Source of the DNA: an uncultured Planktomarina sp.
Lineage (GTDB): Bacteria > Pseudomonadota > Alphaproteobacteria > Rhodobacterales > Rhodobacteraceae
Reading direction: 5' to 3'
Length of the DNA stretch: 64,000 nucleotides
Assembly (NCBI GenBank): GCA_905181815.1
Contig: CAJIZA010000005.1
Span: 215,176-279,175 of the forward strand
The translations under genes and the position numbers were made by a program. A model generated the notes under the pieces. It did no database searches. It was not told the origin of the DNA and saw only the letters and a program-made list of their open reading frames with translations. Shown here piece after piece: positions 54,275 to 63,415 of this stretch; within the stretch, counting starts at the first letter, position 1; every line of letters begins with the position of its first letter.

Positions 54275-55639
54275 TTACTCGAATAACGTTGAGAGCAAGC
54301 GCTCAGTTTGTACGAATGAAAAATTTTCAGCTTGGTTTTGTTGCAAAAAGCCAACGATTTTCGGCCATAATTGGACTGCCAAATCAAGGTCTGCATCCTG
54401 ACCTTGGACGTATCCCCCCATTAAGAGAAGATCTTGATTTTCTTGATATATAGATACCAATTTCCTTAATTTACGAGCATTTTGTAAATGTTTCTCGCTA
54501 CACAACTCATCCATCAATCTACTCACAGAATTACCAACATCAATCGCTGGATAAACTCCCTGCTGTGCCAGTTTTCTTGACAAAACTATATGGCCATCCA
54601 AAATCGCCCGAGCATTATCAACGATTGGGTCTGCAACAGTATCATCGCCGTCAGCAAGAATGGTGTAGATAGACGTGATTGAACCCACTGAATATATACC
54701 AGCTCCAGTTCGCTCAATCAGTTCAGGTATTAATGAAATTACAGATGGAGGATACCCTCTAGCCGTCGGTTGCTCTCCCAAAGACAATCCAATTTCTCTT
54801 TGTGCATGAGCTACGCGGGTTAGAGAGTCTAAAATCAGCAAAACATTTTTACCTTGGTCGCGAAAGTACTCTGCAATGCTTGTAGCCCTTTTAGCACCCT
54901 GTAGCCGGAGAAGCGCGGATCGGTCTGCAGGCACTGCAACAATGATAACCTTGTGCTTTGAATGCGAACTTGTAATTTCTTTTGAAAACGAAGCTAATTC
55001 TCTTCCTCTCTCTCCAATTAGACCAACTACAATAACATCCGCTTCTGCACATCTAGTAATCATACTCAAAAGGACCGACTTACCAACGCCAGAGCCAGCG
55101 ATAATGCCCATTCTTTGTCCACGGCCAATGGATGTTACAGCATTAATACTTTTAATCCCAACATCAAAGACTTCTGTGATTTCCCCTCGATCAAATGGAT
55201 TTACAGTTTTTCCTTCTACTGGGTAGCGCTCCTCCGCATCAATTGACCCTTGTCCATCAAGTGGGTGACCCAGCCCATCAATTACACGACCCAAAAGGTT
55301 CGGCCCAACTTCAATTTCTTTAAGTCCAAAAGAAGCAGTGACTTTATCACCACTTAAAATTTCTGAAGATTTTTCGTATTGAAAAATTATGTTTTTATTA
55401 TCCCTAAAGCCGACAATAGCTCCCTTTGATGAAGCTCCAAGCTTTGATTCAATAGTGCATTCCGAGCCAATTGAAGCTGGAAATTGACTACTTTCGATTA
55501 CCTGTCCGTCAAAGGAAACCACCGTGCCACTGAATTCAATGTTCTCAGTCACAGAAACGCGTTTCTTCACGCCAAGAAACGTCCTTTCAAGCATAGATTT
55601 CTGGCCATGAAGTTGATATTTTTCGTGATTACTAGGCAT
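54275..55639 (-). CDS. fliI: flagellar export ATPase FliI
   Basis: 454 residues, F1-type ATPase. Walker A is GSGVGKSVLLSMI, Walker B follows VLLILDSLTRVAHAQREIGLSLGEQPTARGYPPS (key motif LLILDSLTRVAHAQREIGLS), and GERGRELASF is the conserved glutamate region. C-terminal domain is normal. Between fliH (6 bp) and fliJ. Confidence 0.96.
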   Translation of the reverse strand: MPSNHEKYQLHGQKSMLERTFLGVKKRVSVTENIEFSGTVVSFDGQVIESSQFPASIGSECTIESKLGASSKGAIVGFRDNKNIIFQYEKSSEILSGDKVTASFGLKEIEVGPNLLGRVIDGLGHPLDGQGSIDAEERYPVEGKTVNPFDRGEITEVFDVGIKSINAVTSIGRGQRMGIIAGSGVGKSVLLSMITRCAEADVIVVGLIGERGRELASFSKEITSSHSKHKVIIVAVPADRSALLRLQGAKRATSIAEYFRDQGKNVLLILDSLTRVAHAQREIGLSLGEQPTARGYPPSVISLIPELIERTGAGIYSVGSITSIYTILADGDDTVADPIVDNARAILDGHIVLSRKLAQQGVYPAIDVGNSVSRLMDELCSEKHLQNARKLRKLVSIYQENQDLLLMGGYVQGQDADLDLAVQLWPKIVGFLQQNQAENFSFVQTERLLSTLFE

Positions 55640-55645
55640 TTTAGA

Positions 55646-56623
55646 TTAATCCCCAACCGCGAGATCGAACAATGAAACACGTGCCGATGATTTGGCACTT
55701 AAAACTTCGAACTCTCCCCGCTTCAAATTTTCTTTTGCATGAAATGCATATTGCAAGCCATCATCAAAGTTTAATCCAGTCAAAATCTCAAAATCTTTAG
55801 AATTCAAATACACTTTCACCTCATCATCATTTCCAGCTATTTGTTTTGCTGCTTCTGAAATTTTTTTGCTAAATGGAGCCGGGATTTCGTCAATCCTCAT
55901 ACCTGCAAGACCCGACGCCAACGACAAAACAAATTCAGATATTTGTGTTTCTAATTCATCAGCGATGAAATTGGACGCACCAATTATTGCCTGAAGGGCG
56001 TTCGAGAACTCTTCTTCTCTCTCGGCGAATTGACTCGTGAAACCTGCTTTAAATTCCTCAATTTTTTCTTCAAAATGGGCGTTATCATCTTGAGGATGCA
56101 CCTGAGTAGAGGTGTCCTCCGCCTCACCTGCTGTTTCTAAGTGCGAAAAAGTCTCTTGAGAATCTCCCAGATCGGTTTCGTTAGCAAAACCTTTAGTCTT
56201 TATTTTATTAGAATTTTCGGGCACAATATTGCCCGCTGCATGCTGGTCATGTATTTTTTGATCAATAGCATCATCAATCGCATCCAAAGCACCTTCCGAA
56301 ACCGTTGCAAGGTTCTCTTCCCCAACCGAGACCTGTGCGTCGGAAATCTCGTTAAGATTTTGTTTTTCAATATCATCCAACAAGTCATTTTGACTGTTGG
56401 TGTGCTTTTCCTGTTTATCAATCTCATTATTGGAATCGCTGTCTACAAGATTTGAACGAACCAAGTCAAAAAGACTGCTGGACTTAAATAACCTTCCCTC
56501 ATCTTCCTCTGCAATATTATCAGGTCGAAACTCAGTAAGGCTAGCTGCTTTAAGCAAACCCACTAAATCAGAATTTTTCAAAACTCCCTCGTCATCGTCA
56601 GGTGTATTAGATGCTATTTCCAT
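55646..56623 (-). CDS. fliH: flagellar export ATPase regulator FliH
   Basis: 325 residues. The N-terminal half is acidic and low in conservation; the C-terminal half has a helical stretch (FEEKIEEFKAGFTSQFAEREEEFSNALQAII) and a FliH-like end (KVYLNSKDFEILTGL, FEVLSAKSSARVSLFDLAVGD). Call supported by position between fliG and fliI with a 1-bp overlap with fliG. Longer than enteric FliH (about 235). Confidence 0.8.
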   Translation of the reverse strand: MEIASNTPDDDEGVLKNSDLVGLLKAASLTEFRPDNIAEEDEGRLFKSSSLFDLVRSNLVDSDSNNEIDKQEKHTNSQNDLLDDIEKQNLNEISDAQVSVGEENLATVSEGALDAIDDAIDQKIHDQHAAGNIVPENSNKIKTKGFANETDLGDSQETFSHLETAGEAEDTSTQVHPQDDNAHFEEKIEEFKAGFTSQFAEREEEFSNALQAIIGASNFIADELETQISEFVLSLASGLAGMRIDEIPAPFSKKISEAAKQIAGNDDEVKVYLNSKDFEILTGLNFDDGLQYAFHAKENLKRGEFEVLSAKSSARVSLFDLAVGD

Positions 56624-57651
56624 TAAACCATCTCCTCACCGCCACGACCAGCAAGAACAATTGTGCCATCATCTGAAAGTTTTCTAGCCACGTTGATAAT
56701 TTGTTTCTGTGCCTCTTGTACCTCAGTTAGTCGGACAGGGCCCAACGCCTCCATTTCATCACGAATATTAGCGGCAGCACGCGTAGACATACAGCCCAAC
56801 AATTTATCTTGAAGCGCAGTTTCTGCTCCCTTCATCGCAATAATCAAAACATCTTGATCAACAGATCTAAGAAGCGTTTGTAGAGACCTGTCATCAGAAC
56901 TTGAGAGGTTCTCAAACACAAACATATTATCCTGGATCTCAGCCATGAGGTCTTTGTCCTCTTTCTTGATAGAGGTAAGAATACGTGTTTCCATTTCTGT
57001 TTTTGTAAAGTTCATAATCTTGGCAGCAGCTTTTACGCCACCAATTTTGGATGCTCGAAGAGAGGTGTTTGCAGCAAATTTTTCTTTCATAACTCGCTCT
57101 AATTCTTTTACAGCGCCAGGCTCAACAGTCTCAATTGTTGCAATGCGCCTAACGATATCCGCTTGAATTTCGTCCGGCAACAGAGTTAGGACATCTGCTC
57201 CTAAACCAAAATCTAAGTAAGAAATAATCAGAGCCTTAATTTGGGGATGCTCATCTATTATCAACTCAGAAATTGCACGAGCATCCATCCAATCTAAAAT
57301 ATCAATCGCTGACTCTGAACTTGCTGGAGTAATGCGTCCTAATACAGACTGAGCTTTATCTTCACCCAACGCACGAACCATAACATTTTCAATGTAACGT
57401 CCGGCACCTAACCCCAAGCCTGTTTGCTTTTTAATAGTTTCGAGAAATTCATCCAGGACCATATTAACAGTATTTTGATCGACCCCAGCCACAGAATACA
57501 TCGCAGTACCCAAGTGCTGAACCTCTTTAGGAGTCAAGTTTTGCAAAACTTGCGCCGCTTCCTCTTCGCCAAGAAGCATCATGAGGATGGCAGATTTCTC
57601 AGTACCAGAGAGATCTGCTAATTTTTCGATGTCTGATACTTCTTCAGCCAT
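56623..57651 (-). CDS. fliG: flagellar switch protein FliG
   Basis: 342 residues. N-terminal FliF-binding part begins SGTEKSAILMMLLGEEEAAQVLQNLTPKEV (key motif KSAILMMLLGEEEAAQVL); the middle and C-terminal armadillo domains contain EHPQIKALIISYLDFG, EIQADIVRRIATIE, and the charged torque helix region (VFENLSSSDDRSLQTLLRSVDQDVLIIAMKGAE; key motif SVDQDVLIIAMKGAE). Ends ...RGGEEMV. Overlaps fliH by one base. Confidence 0.96.
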   Translation of the reverse strand: MAEEVSDIEKLADLSGTEKSAILMMLLGEEEAAQVLQNLTPKEVQHLGTAMYSVAGVDQNTVNMVLDEFLETIKKQTGLGLGAGRYIENVMVRALGEDKAQSVLGRITPASSESAIDILDWMDARAISELIIDEHPQIKALIISYLDFGLGADVLTLLPDEIQADIVRRIATIETVEPGAVKELERVMKEKFAANTSLRASKIGGVKAAAKIMNFTKTEMETRILTSIKKEDKDLMAEIQDNMFVFENLSSSDDRSLQTLLRSVDQDVLIIAMKGAETALQDKLLGCMSTRAAANIRDEMEALGPVRLTEVQEAQKQIINVARKLSDDGTIVLAGRGGEEMV

Positions 57652-57663
57652 TTTCTACTCCTA

Positions 57664-59442
57664 TTAAAGCAAATTAAGATCATTCCGCATCAATTGCTTA
57701 AAGACGTTAGCTACGCGCCCAGCTTCATCAGCTACAATCATTCGAACTAGAGCAACTTTATCATCATATGTATTAGCTGTATCTAGAAGGTCTGCTGAAA
57801 TCCCACTCTTCTTTTTAGGCTTCAGTTTTGCCTTTATACCCTCCAGGGTTTCTCCCTCATCCACCTCAACGGCTTTAGTGCTTTCAACGCGTTGCGTAGC
57901 TAGATCCGCCATTGTCTCCGCCTCAGCATATAACTCCATAACCGAGTTAGTACTTGAAGTAGGAACTAAAATTCTCGAAAGCATTGGCCGTACGACACCA
58001 AGGGATACAAATCCTAGCAGAAATACAATTAAAGTTTTTTCAATTATTGACTTAAACCAAGTGGTTTCATACCAATCAATTTGCTCACCAAAAATTTCTT
58101 CGTTAAACAGCTGCGATGTAATTGTTAGGCTATCGCCGCGCTCGCTTTTTATTCCAATAGCACTGGCTATTAATTGCTCCATTTCATTTTTAATTTTTTC
58201 AGAAATGGGTTCATATGTAATTTCTCCAGTATCCGGATCGATCACTTTTCGGTCCCTGACTAACACTGCAGCATCAATTCGGGAAATCGTATTTGAAGGT
58301 GTTGTTACAGTTTCAAACTTACGACTTACCTCATAATTTTTTAACTCTGTTGACGATTTAGTTTCAAATTCATTTTTCTCTACCTCGCCATCCGCACCCA
58401 GACTAGCACGCCCAGCTGCAGTCTCAATATCAGCCTCTGGCGGCGGCTGATTAGAAATTGCGCCTGGGATACCTACCGCATCTTTTTTTGCTGTCACATT
58501 TAAAGAGCTCTGTTCACTCAAGATGGCAGAATCTTTTGGATCAACTAATTCTTGAGAAGTTTCACGGCGCGTAAAATCAATTTCTAAGTTTACTTGCGCG
58601 GTTACATTTGAAGCGCCAACGATCGGCGCCACCAAGCTTTGTATCCTGGAGCGATAAATACCCTCGAGCCTCATCCTGTATGCAAGCTGGCTGTCAGCCA
58701 TGATCTCGTCCGGATTATCTGGAGAGTAAGATAATAAGCGACCAGATTGATCAATTATCGATACACCACTTTGTCCCATTCCTGGGATGGACGACGCAAC
58801 CAAGTTGGTAATCGCCCTCACCTGAGTTTGATCAAGCTGCCGGCCGTTTTTTAAAGTTACAAATACCGAAGCGGTAGGCGGTGTTTGATTGCGAATAAAT
58901 ACAGATTTTTCCGGCAAGGCCAAATGGACACGCGCAGCCTGTACGCTACTAATCTCGGCGATAGATCTTGAAAGCTCGTTTTCTTGAACTTTTTTTAGCT
59001 TCATCGTTTCTACAGACCGGGAGACACCTAATGGTAGATTGTCAATGTCTTCAAAGCCATTGGCTGAATATTCTGGAAGACCTTGAGCGGCTAATGATAT
59101 TCGGGCTTGGTGATAATCATTAGTTGGAATTAAAACTTCACCTGTAGCTGGATCAAGCTCTACATCCATACCCATATTTTTTAATGATTCATAAATCTTT
59201 GATTTGTCCGCGTCAGATACAGAAGCATACAATGTAGTCATATTCGGCTCACGCATCGATACAAATACTACCGCCGCAGCCACGGCCGTCAGAGCCGCCA
59301 AAATTGTTGGAAATGCGCGTCGAAAACTAGGTTGATCTATAGCCTCACGAATATTGACCATAGCATTTTTCGGCGACGTAAGCATGTTTCTTGAACCTAC
59401 TTCAGTAGTTTCAATGCTAACCATTTGATCTGTATTTGCCAT
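57664..59442 (-). CDS. fliF: flagellar MS-ring protein FliF
   Basis: 592 residues. Two membrane helices (FPTILAALTAVAAAVVFVSM near the N terminus, TLIVFLLGFVSLGVVRPML near the C terminus) flank the ring-building domain (TLYASVSDADKSKIYESL, ISLAAQGLPEYSANGFE, SRSIAEISSVQAARVHLALPEKSVFIR; key motif ARVHLALPEKSVFIR). C-terminal FliG-binding tail is KVALVRMIVADEAGRVANVFKQ. Follows fliE by 19 bp. Confidence 0.96.
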   Translation of the reverse strand: MANTDQMVSIETTEVGSRNMLTSPKNAMVNIREAIDQPSFRRAFPTILAALTAVAAAVVFVSMREPNMTTLYASVSDADKSKIYESLKNMGMDVELDPATGEVLIPTNDYHQARISLAAQGLPEYSANGFEDIDNLPLGVSRSVETMKLKKVQENELSRSIAEISSVQAARVHLALPEKSVFIRNQTPPTASVFVTLKNGRQLDQTQVRAITNLVASSIPGMGQSGVSIIDQSGRLLSYSPDNPDEIMADSQLAYRMRLEGIYRSRIQSLVAPIVGASNVTAQVNLEIDFTRRETSQELVDPKDSAILSEQSSLNVTAKKDAVGIPGAISNQPPPEADIETAAGRASLGADGEVEKNEFETKSSTELKNYEVSRKFETVTTPSNTISRIDAAVLVRDRKVIDPDTGEITYEPISEKIKNEMEQLIASAIGIKSERGDSLTITSQLFNEEIFGEQIDWYETTWFKSIIEKTLIVFLLGFVSLGVVRPMLSRILVPTSSTNSVMELYAEAETMADLATQRVESTKAVEVDEGETLEGIKAKLKPKKKSGISADLLDTANTYDDKVALVRMIVADEAGRVANVFKQLMRNDLNLL

Positions 59443-59461
59443 AATTCTTGCCCTGTCCGCC

Positions 59462-59791
59462 TTATACCGGCATATTCATGATATCTTTATAAGCGCTTAA
59501 TGCTTTGTTACGGATATTAAGCGTTAGCTGAAAACCAACTGAAGAAATTTGCTGATTAATCATAACCTTAGATAAGTCATTTTCGGCGCCAAATTCATAG
59601 TCTCGCGCTAGCTGTGAAGCGGTATTTTGAGCCTGTGAGACTCCATTTAAACCATCAGAAATTCGTTGTGAAAAAGACGGACCAGCGTCAGCAGATTTGG
59701 CCTGTAAAGCATCAGCTGAAAGCTGAGCCTTCTGCTGGACCGATGACATGTTTGTGTTAACGGCGGTGATATTTGAAGCTTGAATTTTCAT
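59462..59791 (-). CDS. fliE: flagellar hook-basal body protein FliE
   Basis: 110 residues linking MS ring and rod. C-terminal signature VMINQQISSVGFQLTLNIRNKALSAYKDIMNMPV (key motif NIRNKALSAYKDIMNMPV), with SFSQRISDGLNGVSQAQNTAS before it. ATG at 59791 follows GAGGAA; the longer frame would run into the upstream activator gene. Confidence 0.94.
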   Translation of the reverse strand: MKIQASNITAVNTNMSSVQQKAQLSADALQAKSADAGPSFSQRISDGLNGVSQAQNTASQLARDYEFGAENDLSKVMINQQISSVGFQLTLNIRNKALSAYKDIMNMPV

Positions 59792-59801
59792 GATACGTTC
59801 C

Positions 59802-60986
59802 TCATCCAACCTTTGCGTGAATCTTTGAATTGAGCGCATCAATGGTGTTTCTTGGCCTTAACGTTAGTTCATTATCAAAAATGATGTCGGCATGCCCAAT
59901 TTCATCGGCATAACTCAGTATTTCTGCGCGCTGAATAACATTGTCTAATTCCCTTACATTGCCGGGCCACTCGTGTTGTATGAGCTTTTTTAGAGCCTCG
60001 GATGATAAAACTTTGGGGATGCCGTTTTCAGAAACATTACGCGTCAATAAGTGGGCGGCGATAGCAGGAATATCAAGCGGTCGCGATTTCAGCGCACATG
60101 TGGAAACTGGGAAAACGTTTAGACGGTAAAATAGGTCTTCTCTAAATTTGTTTGCTTGAATTTCTTCTAGCATATTTCTATTTGTGGTTGCCAAAACTCG
60201 GATATCTATTTCAATCTCTTTTGTACTTCCAACTGGATTCACTACTTTTTCTTGCAAAACTCTTAGAAGCTTAGATTGAAGTGTCAAAGGCATTTCTGAA
60301 ATTTCATCAAGTAAAATAGTTCCAGAATGTGCTGCCCTAAAGAGTCCCACATTGGATTGCAGTGCTCCAGTAAACGCTCCCTTCTCATGCCCAAAGAGAA
60401 TGGATTCCAACATGTTTTCAGGTATTGCAGCACAATTCACTGCTATGAAGGCTTCGTCTTTTCGTACTGACTTGGCGTGCAAAAGTTTTGCAACAACCTC
60501 TTTACCTGTACCAGTGGGACCATTTATAAGTACGCTCGCATTCGATCCGGCGACCCTACACAGCAGATTTACCAAATCAGCGGTTTCAGGGTCATCACAC
60601 GGTAAATTGACATGCTTTACAAGAAATTGTTCTAAAAAGAGGTTTAAGTAAAAGGATTTCACATGCGATAGTTCTGAGAAATCTAAGGGCATGTAAAAGT
60701 AATTAATAGCTCCGTTGCGCTTGTGTCTAATCGCAAAATTTTCCGAACTGGCCACAAGCACAAATACTTTTGTTATCTTGTGAGACCGAAGATATGTCTC
60801 AAATGTATCAGAATGTACGTCGCAATCTTTGGATGTCTCTGAAATAATTAAATGCCTCTCTTTTGAGATCGTCTGGACAGAACCCTCATCACCCAAAATA
60901 GACCACTCGACGCCCCTTTTATCTAAAGCGCTACAGATGATTTGGGTGAAGTCAGTGTCACCAGCATCTATTAAATAATTTGTCAT
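59802..60986 (-). CDS. FleT-type sigma-54 activator without DNA-binding helix
   Basis: 394 residues. Residues 1-125 are a FleQ-like N-terminal domain without a phosphorylatable receiver signature; the AAA+ domain has GPTGTGKEVVAKLLH (Walker A), EKGAFTGALQS (sigma-54 loop), LLDEISEMPLTLQ (Walker B), FREDLFYRLNVFPV and HEWPGNVRELDN. It ends about 35 residues after the AAA+ domain with no Fis-type HTH, as described for FleT of R. sphaeroides, which works with FleQ. Start ATG 60986 (an adjacent ATG at 60989) follows GGTGGAGG. It stands directly upstream of fliEFGHIJ, as fleT does in Rhodobacter. Confidence 0.78.
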   Translation of the reverse strand: MTNYLIDAGDTDFTQIICSALDKRGVEWSILGDEGSVQTISKERHLIISETSKDCDVHSDTFETYLRSHKITKVFVLVASSENFAIRHKRNGAINYFYMPLDFSELSHVKSFYLNLFLEQFLVKHVNLPCDDPETADLVNLLCRVAGSNASVLINGPTGTGKEVVAKLLHAKSVRKDEAFIAVNCAAIPENMLESILFGHEKGAFTGALQSNVGLFRAAHSGTILLDEISEMPLTLQSKLLRVLQEKVVNPVGSTKEIEIDIRVLATTNRNMLEEIQANKFREDLFYRLNVFPVSTCALKSRPLDIPAIAAHLLTRNVSENGIPKVLSSEALKKLIQHEWPGNVRELDNVIQRAEILSYADEIGHADIIFDNELTLRPRNTIDALNSKIHAKVG

Positions 60987-61008
60987 CATCAGCCTCCACC
61001 GAAGGTAT

Positions 61009-61024
61009 TGCACACCTCGTGCCA
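61009..61024 (-). promoter_or_regulatory. sigma-54 promoter before the fleT-fliE operon
   Basis: Minus strand TGGCACG-N4-GTGCA; one mismatch in the -12 box, exact spacing, 23 bp before the start. A sigma-54 promoter on an activator gene implies autoregulation. Confidence 0.7.
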
Positions 61025-61167
61025 AACAAAATATATAAATAAATAACAACTATTTATGAGTATTTTTATTCTTGAATTACACTCAAAACGATAGGCGGTC
61101 ATATTTTTGACAGCCAGCTAACATAATCCAAGGATGCGACGTTAATAGATATGAAGAGGAGATTATA

Positions 61168-61548
61168 ATGAACACACAAGCGGCCATCAGTAGTTATACA
61201 GAAATCAAAAGCCAAACACTCTCTCACGAAAGTGTTGGATACAACGTTGTTAGCGCCGCTTTAAATAAACTTGAAGTAAATTTAAAATCATTAGTCTCCT
61301 CCACACACAAGCAGGAGCGTAAAAAAGCGTTTGAAACAGCCTTACTTACTTTATATTTCTTGCAAAAGAGTTTAGATTTTAAATCCCAGGGTAACTTAGC
61401 AATTAATTTATATCGCCTATATGAGTTCTGCCGGATTAAGCTTCTCGAAATTGGTATAGACGGCAGCTCAAATAATGATGAAATAAAGAAATGCCATTCG
61501 TTTATAAATGAAATTCGAGTAAGTTGGGACAGCGTGAGAGACAAATAA
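61168..61548 (+). CDS. fliS: flagellin export chaperone FliS
   Basis: 126 residues, all helical: AAISSYTEIKSQTLSHESVGYNV, NVVSAALNKLEVNLKSLV, KKAFETALLTLYFLQKSLDFKSQGNLAINLYRLYEFC (key motif LQKSLDFKSQGNLAINLYRLYEF). The family usually has YEYMN-like ends after 'L..LY.Y'; here YEFCRIKLLEI. GAAGAGGAG precedes ATG. Divergent from fleT. Its client flagellin gene is itself frameshifted. Confidence 0.85.
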   Translation: MNTQAAISSYTEIKSQTLSHESVGYNVVSAALNKLEVNLKSLVSSTHKQERKKAFETALLTLYFLQKSLDFKSQGNLAINLYRLYEFCRIKLLEIGIDGSSNNDEIKKCHSFINEIRVSWDSVRDK

Positions 61549-61822
61549 CCAACCAGGCTATGTAATATATGCACCTGAATTTGTATTCGCGATAACTACA
61601 GCAGTAGTTGCCGAGCGATATATCGGATCAAATTTAGGAATTGAGACAACAGCATACAAATTCTCCACGTTCCTACAAACCCGTTATAGCGATGAGAATG
61701 CACAAAACATTAGAGTCGCAGCGGAAGCATTTATAGTTAGTATGCTAGAAGCTGATGTTGGTAACGCAGATGTAATTCTACAAAGTTATCAGTATGAGGA
61801 ATTTTTACTAAAAGTAATGTAA
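61538..61822 (+). pseudogene. open frame without a start codon after fliS, possible broken gene
   Basis: A 95-codon frame has no ATG, GTG or TTG near its beginning, overlaps the fliS end and reads PGYVIYAPEFVFAITTAVVA, ERYIGSNLGIETTAYKFSTF, AAEAFIVSMLEADVGNADVIL with coding-like composition. A terminator-like hairpin follows 12 bp after its stop. ATGs in other frames at about 61560 and 61570 could be the lost start if one base were missing. Family not recognised. 61823-62046 holds nothing else I can support. Confidence 0.4.
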
Positions 61823-61833
61823 GCTTAGGAAGT

Positions 61834-61854
61834 GGTCACCCATTTTGGGCGACC
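61834..61854 (+). terminator. hairpin after the broken frame downstream of fliS
   Basis: GGTCACCCA, three-base loop, TGGGCGACC: two four-base stems around one mismatch, followed by CTTTA. Weak T-run, so a moderate terminator candidate for fliS. Confidence 0.5.
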
Positions 61855-62046
61855 CTTTACAAGGCATTAAAAATAGGCCTTGCACACCAACAGTGATAAA
61901 CCGAGCTTGCAAAGCTTTTGTTTACAGATCAAAACAAAGTGGGGCTTGTAATTGCCTAACTGGTTGGTCACTTGATAACCAAAAATCAAGCACTTTTCTC
62001 AGAAATATGGGTAACTTAGAAGTAAGCGCATTTGATTTTATCAACA

Positions 62047-62382
62047 TCAAGCAATCAAACTAGTATGTAAATGAGGTCTTAGTTTAGGCGTAGTGGATAT
62101 GTTGAAATATTTCGTTGCTGCTATATTTTGTTGGTAGTTAGGCGAAACACTACCCTGGGCTAACTGCCGGTTTTCGGCATGAATAGCAGAAGGCGTAAGA
62201 TAAGGACTGAATATTCTAGAAGTATAGTCAGCTTTACCTTGACCTTTAACTGTAGGATGCACTGGCGTTATAGCCTGCCCTGCCGAACTAAATGGATTTT
62301 GGTTAAAAATCCCCGAGACTGTTGGTTGATCCGACAACTTAATGTTAGAAGCATGTGGCAAGTATAGATCTAGATTCAGCAT
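62047..62382 (-). CDS. unknown Pro/Ser/Thr-rich small protein
   Basis: 111 residues with no membrane helix and no recognised domain; LPHASNIKLSDQPTVSGIF, AITPVHPTVKGQGKADYTSR and IFSPYLTPSAIHAENRQLAQ suggest an unstructured protein. No good ribosome site precedes the ATG, so it may be spurious; the frame is open over 336 bp in an AT-rich region, which supports it mildly. It is convergent with nothing essential and lies in the right flank among sigma-54 driven small genes. Confidence 0.45.
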   Translation of the reverse strand: MLNLDLYLPHASNIKLSDQPTVSGIFNQNPFSSAGQAITPVHPTVKGQGKADYTSRIFSPYLTPSAIHAENRQLAQGSVSPNYQQNIAATKYFNISTTPKLRPHLHTSLIA

Positions 62383-62441
62383 AGCTGAATTTTATACACT
62401 TTTAATTTACTATTTCAAGTTTTGCGAAAAAGGTTAGAATT

Positions 62442-62636
62442 ATGAAGCGAAAATGCGCTTTTTGCGAAAAATCACGGCTAACGTTTGTTTGGCTTATTGC
62501 TTTGGCAATTTTAATTAATGCGGTTTCAAATTTAGTATACTATCGCGACACTCTAACTGTATTCGAAATACTAAAATTACCGCTTGGGTTTTGTCTACTC
62601 GCATTTTTAGTCAAATTTTTGAAACGAAACGAATAA
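62442..62636 (+). CDS. small two-helix membrane protein
   Basis: 64 residues: an N-terminal CAFC motif (residues 5-8), a first helix (LTFVWLIALAILINAVSNLV) and a second (ILKLPLGFCLLAFLVKFL), ending in basic residues. AAAGG lies nine bases before the ATG. Unknown family; a small inner-membrane protein. Confidence 0.5.
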   Translation: MKRKCAFCEKSRLTFVWLIALAILINAVSNLVYYRDTLTVFEILKLPLGFCLLAFLVKFLKRNE

Positions 62637-62650
62637 TTATGAGTTAAAGC

Positions 62651-62815
62651 CTACGCTGCAGTAGTTACTAATGTCTGTTTAACAGGGCTCTGTTCGTCTA
62701 ATTTTACTACTAAATTAGCTTTGTGCGTAAATTCGTCCGTACTGTTATAATAGCTGCACGAAATAACAAATTTCATCTCTGAGTGTGAATTGGTGTTTTT
62801 TTCATTGAACTGCAT
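62651..62815 (-). CDS. 54-residue unknown protein with its own sigma-54 promoter
   Basis: ATG at 62815 is preceded by GGAGG at eight bases and by a sigma-54 site 25 bp upstream of the start. It reads MQFNEKNTNSHSEMKFVISC, SYYNSTDEFTHKANLVVKL, DEQSPVKQTLVTTAA: beta-like, no membrane helix. Unknown family. The combination of promoter, ribosome site and stop supports a real gene despite its length. Confidence 0.65.
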   Translation of the reverse strand: MQFNEKNTNSHSEMKFVISCSYYNSTDEFTHKANLVVKLDEQSPVKQTLVTTAA

Positions 62816-62839
62816 AATCGATCCTCCATCCGAGAGATG

Positions 62840-62855
62840 AGCATATTTCGTGCCA
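62840..62855 (-). promoter_or_regulatory. sigma-54 promoter of the 54-residue gene
   Basis: Minus strand TGGCACG-N4-ATGCT; one mismatch in -12, exact spacing, 25 bp before the start at 62815. Confidence 0.72.
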
Positions 62856-62859
62856 TAAG

Positions 62860-63393
62860 CTAAACGATATTATAGTTTATTATGTAAACGTAGTGGATAT
62901 CTGGATTGAAATCCTTTTCAATCAGATATTCATTCAATCCATCCATTATTTTGTTAGTCATTATTTTTCGCCCTTCAGTCGTTAAAAGCTCATTGCTAAT
63001 AGTATCTACGACTATAGTGGAAATCTCAGAAACTAGTTCAGATTCAATCTCATAAATAGCTTTTATAAAAAAATCAGCAGTTACGTTAGTCTGATATGTA
63101 GCGATTGCCACCTCAAAACTAAATAGTTCTTTGGTGTCATTTAACCGTCCTTGAAACACGTTCTCGATTTTCAAATAATTATACTTATCGGCTAGTATAG
63201 GATTACCATCACCCGGCACATCTTCAGAATTCAATTCTGCCGCGCTTGACGCTTGAACGTTCTCGGCTTCCGCGAGCTCTTCGAGCTGCTCTTCAAAATA
63301 GACGCCAGAGTAATCAGCCTCCACTAACGTATGCCCGAAACTAAACAACAATAAGACCAGTCCAGCTGGTAAAAATATTTGCAAATAGAACAT
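62860..63393 (-). CDS. second FliL-like membrane protein
   Basis: 177 residues: one N-terminal helix (IFLPAGLVLLLFSFGHTLV, about 5-23), an acidic linker, and a C-terminal domain with the FliL pattern: KYNYLKIENVFQGRLND, LFSFEVAIATYQ, FIKAIYEIESELVSEISTIV, NELLTTEGRKIMTNKIMDGLNEYL and a final beta strand HYVYIINYNIV. Compare FliL at 50854. ATG 63393 follows GGAGGGG; a longer frame starts at 63432. A consensus sigma-54 site precedes it. Likely a divergent FliL paralog near the motor, by inference. Confidence 0.65.
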   Translation of the reverse strand: MFYLQIFLPAGLVLLLFSFGHTLVEADYSGVYFEEQLEELAEAENVQASSAAELNSEDVPGDGNPILADKYNYLKIENVFQGRLNDTKELFSFEVAIATYQTNVTADFFIKAIYEIESELVSEISTIVVDTISNELLTTEGRKIMTNKIMDGLNEYLIEKDFNPDIHYVYIINYNIV

Positions 63394-63415
63394 AGCGCCC
63401 CTCCAATTAAAGTGG

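Noticed and set aside
61845-62063. 72-codon plus-strand frame after the fliS hairpin
   Set aside because: It starts with TTG inside the hairpin, has no ribosome site and low-complexity cysteine-rich content, and overlaps a convergent frame; treated as chance.
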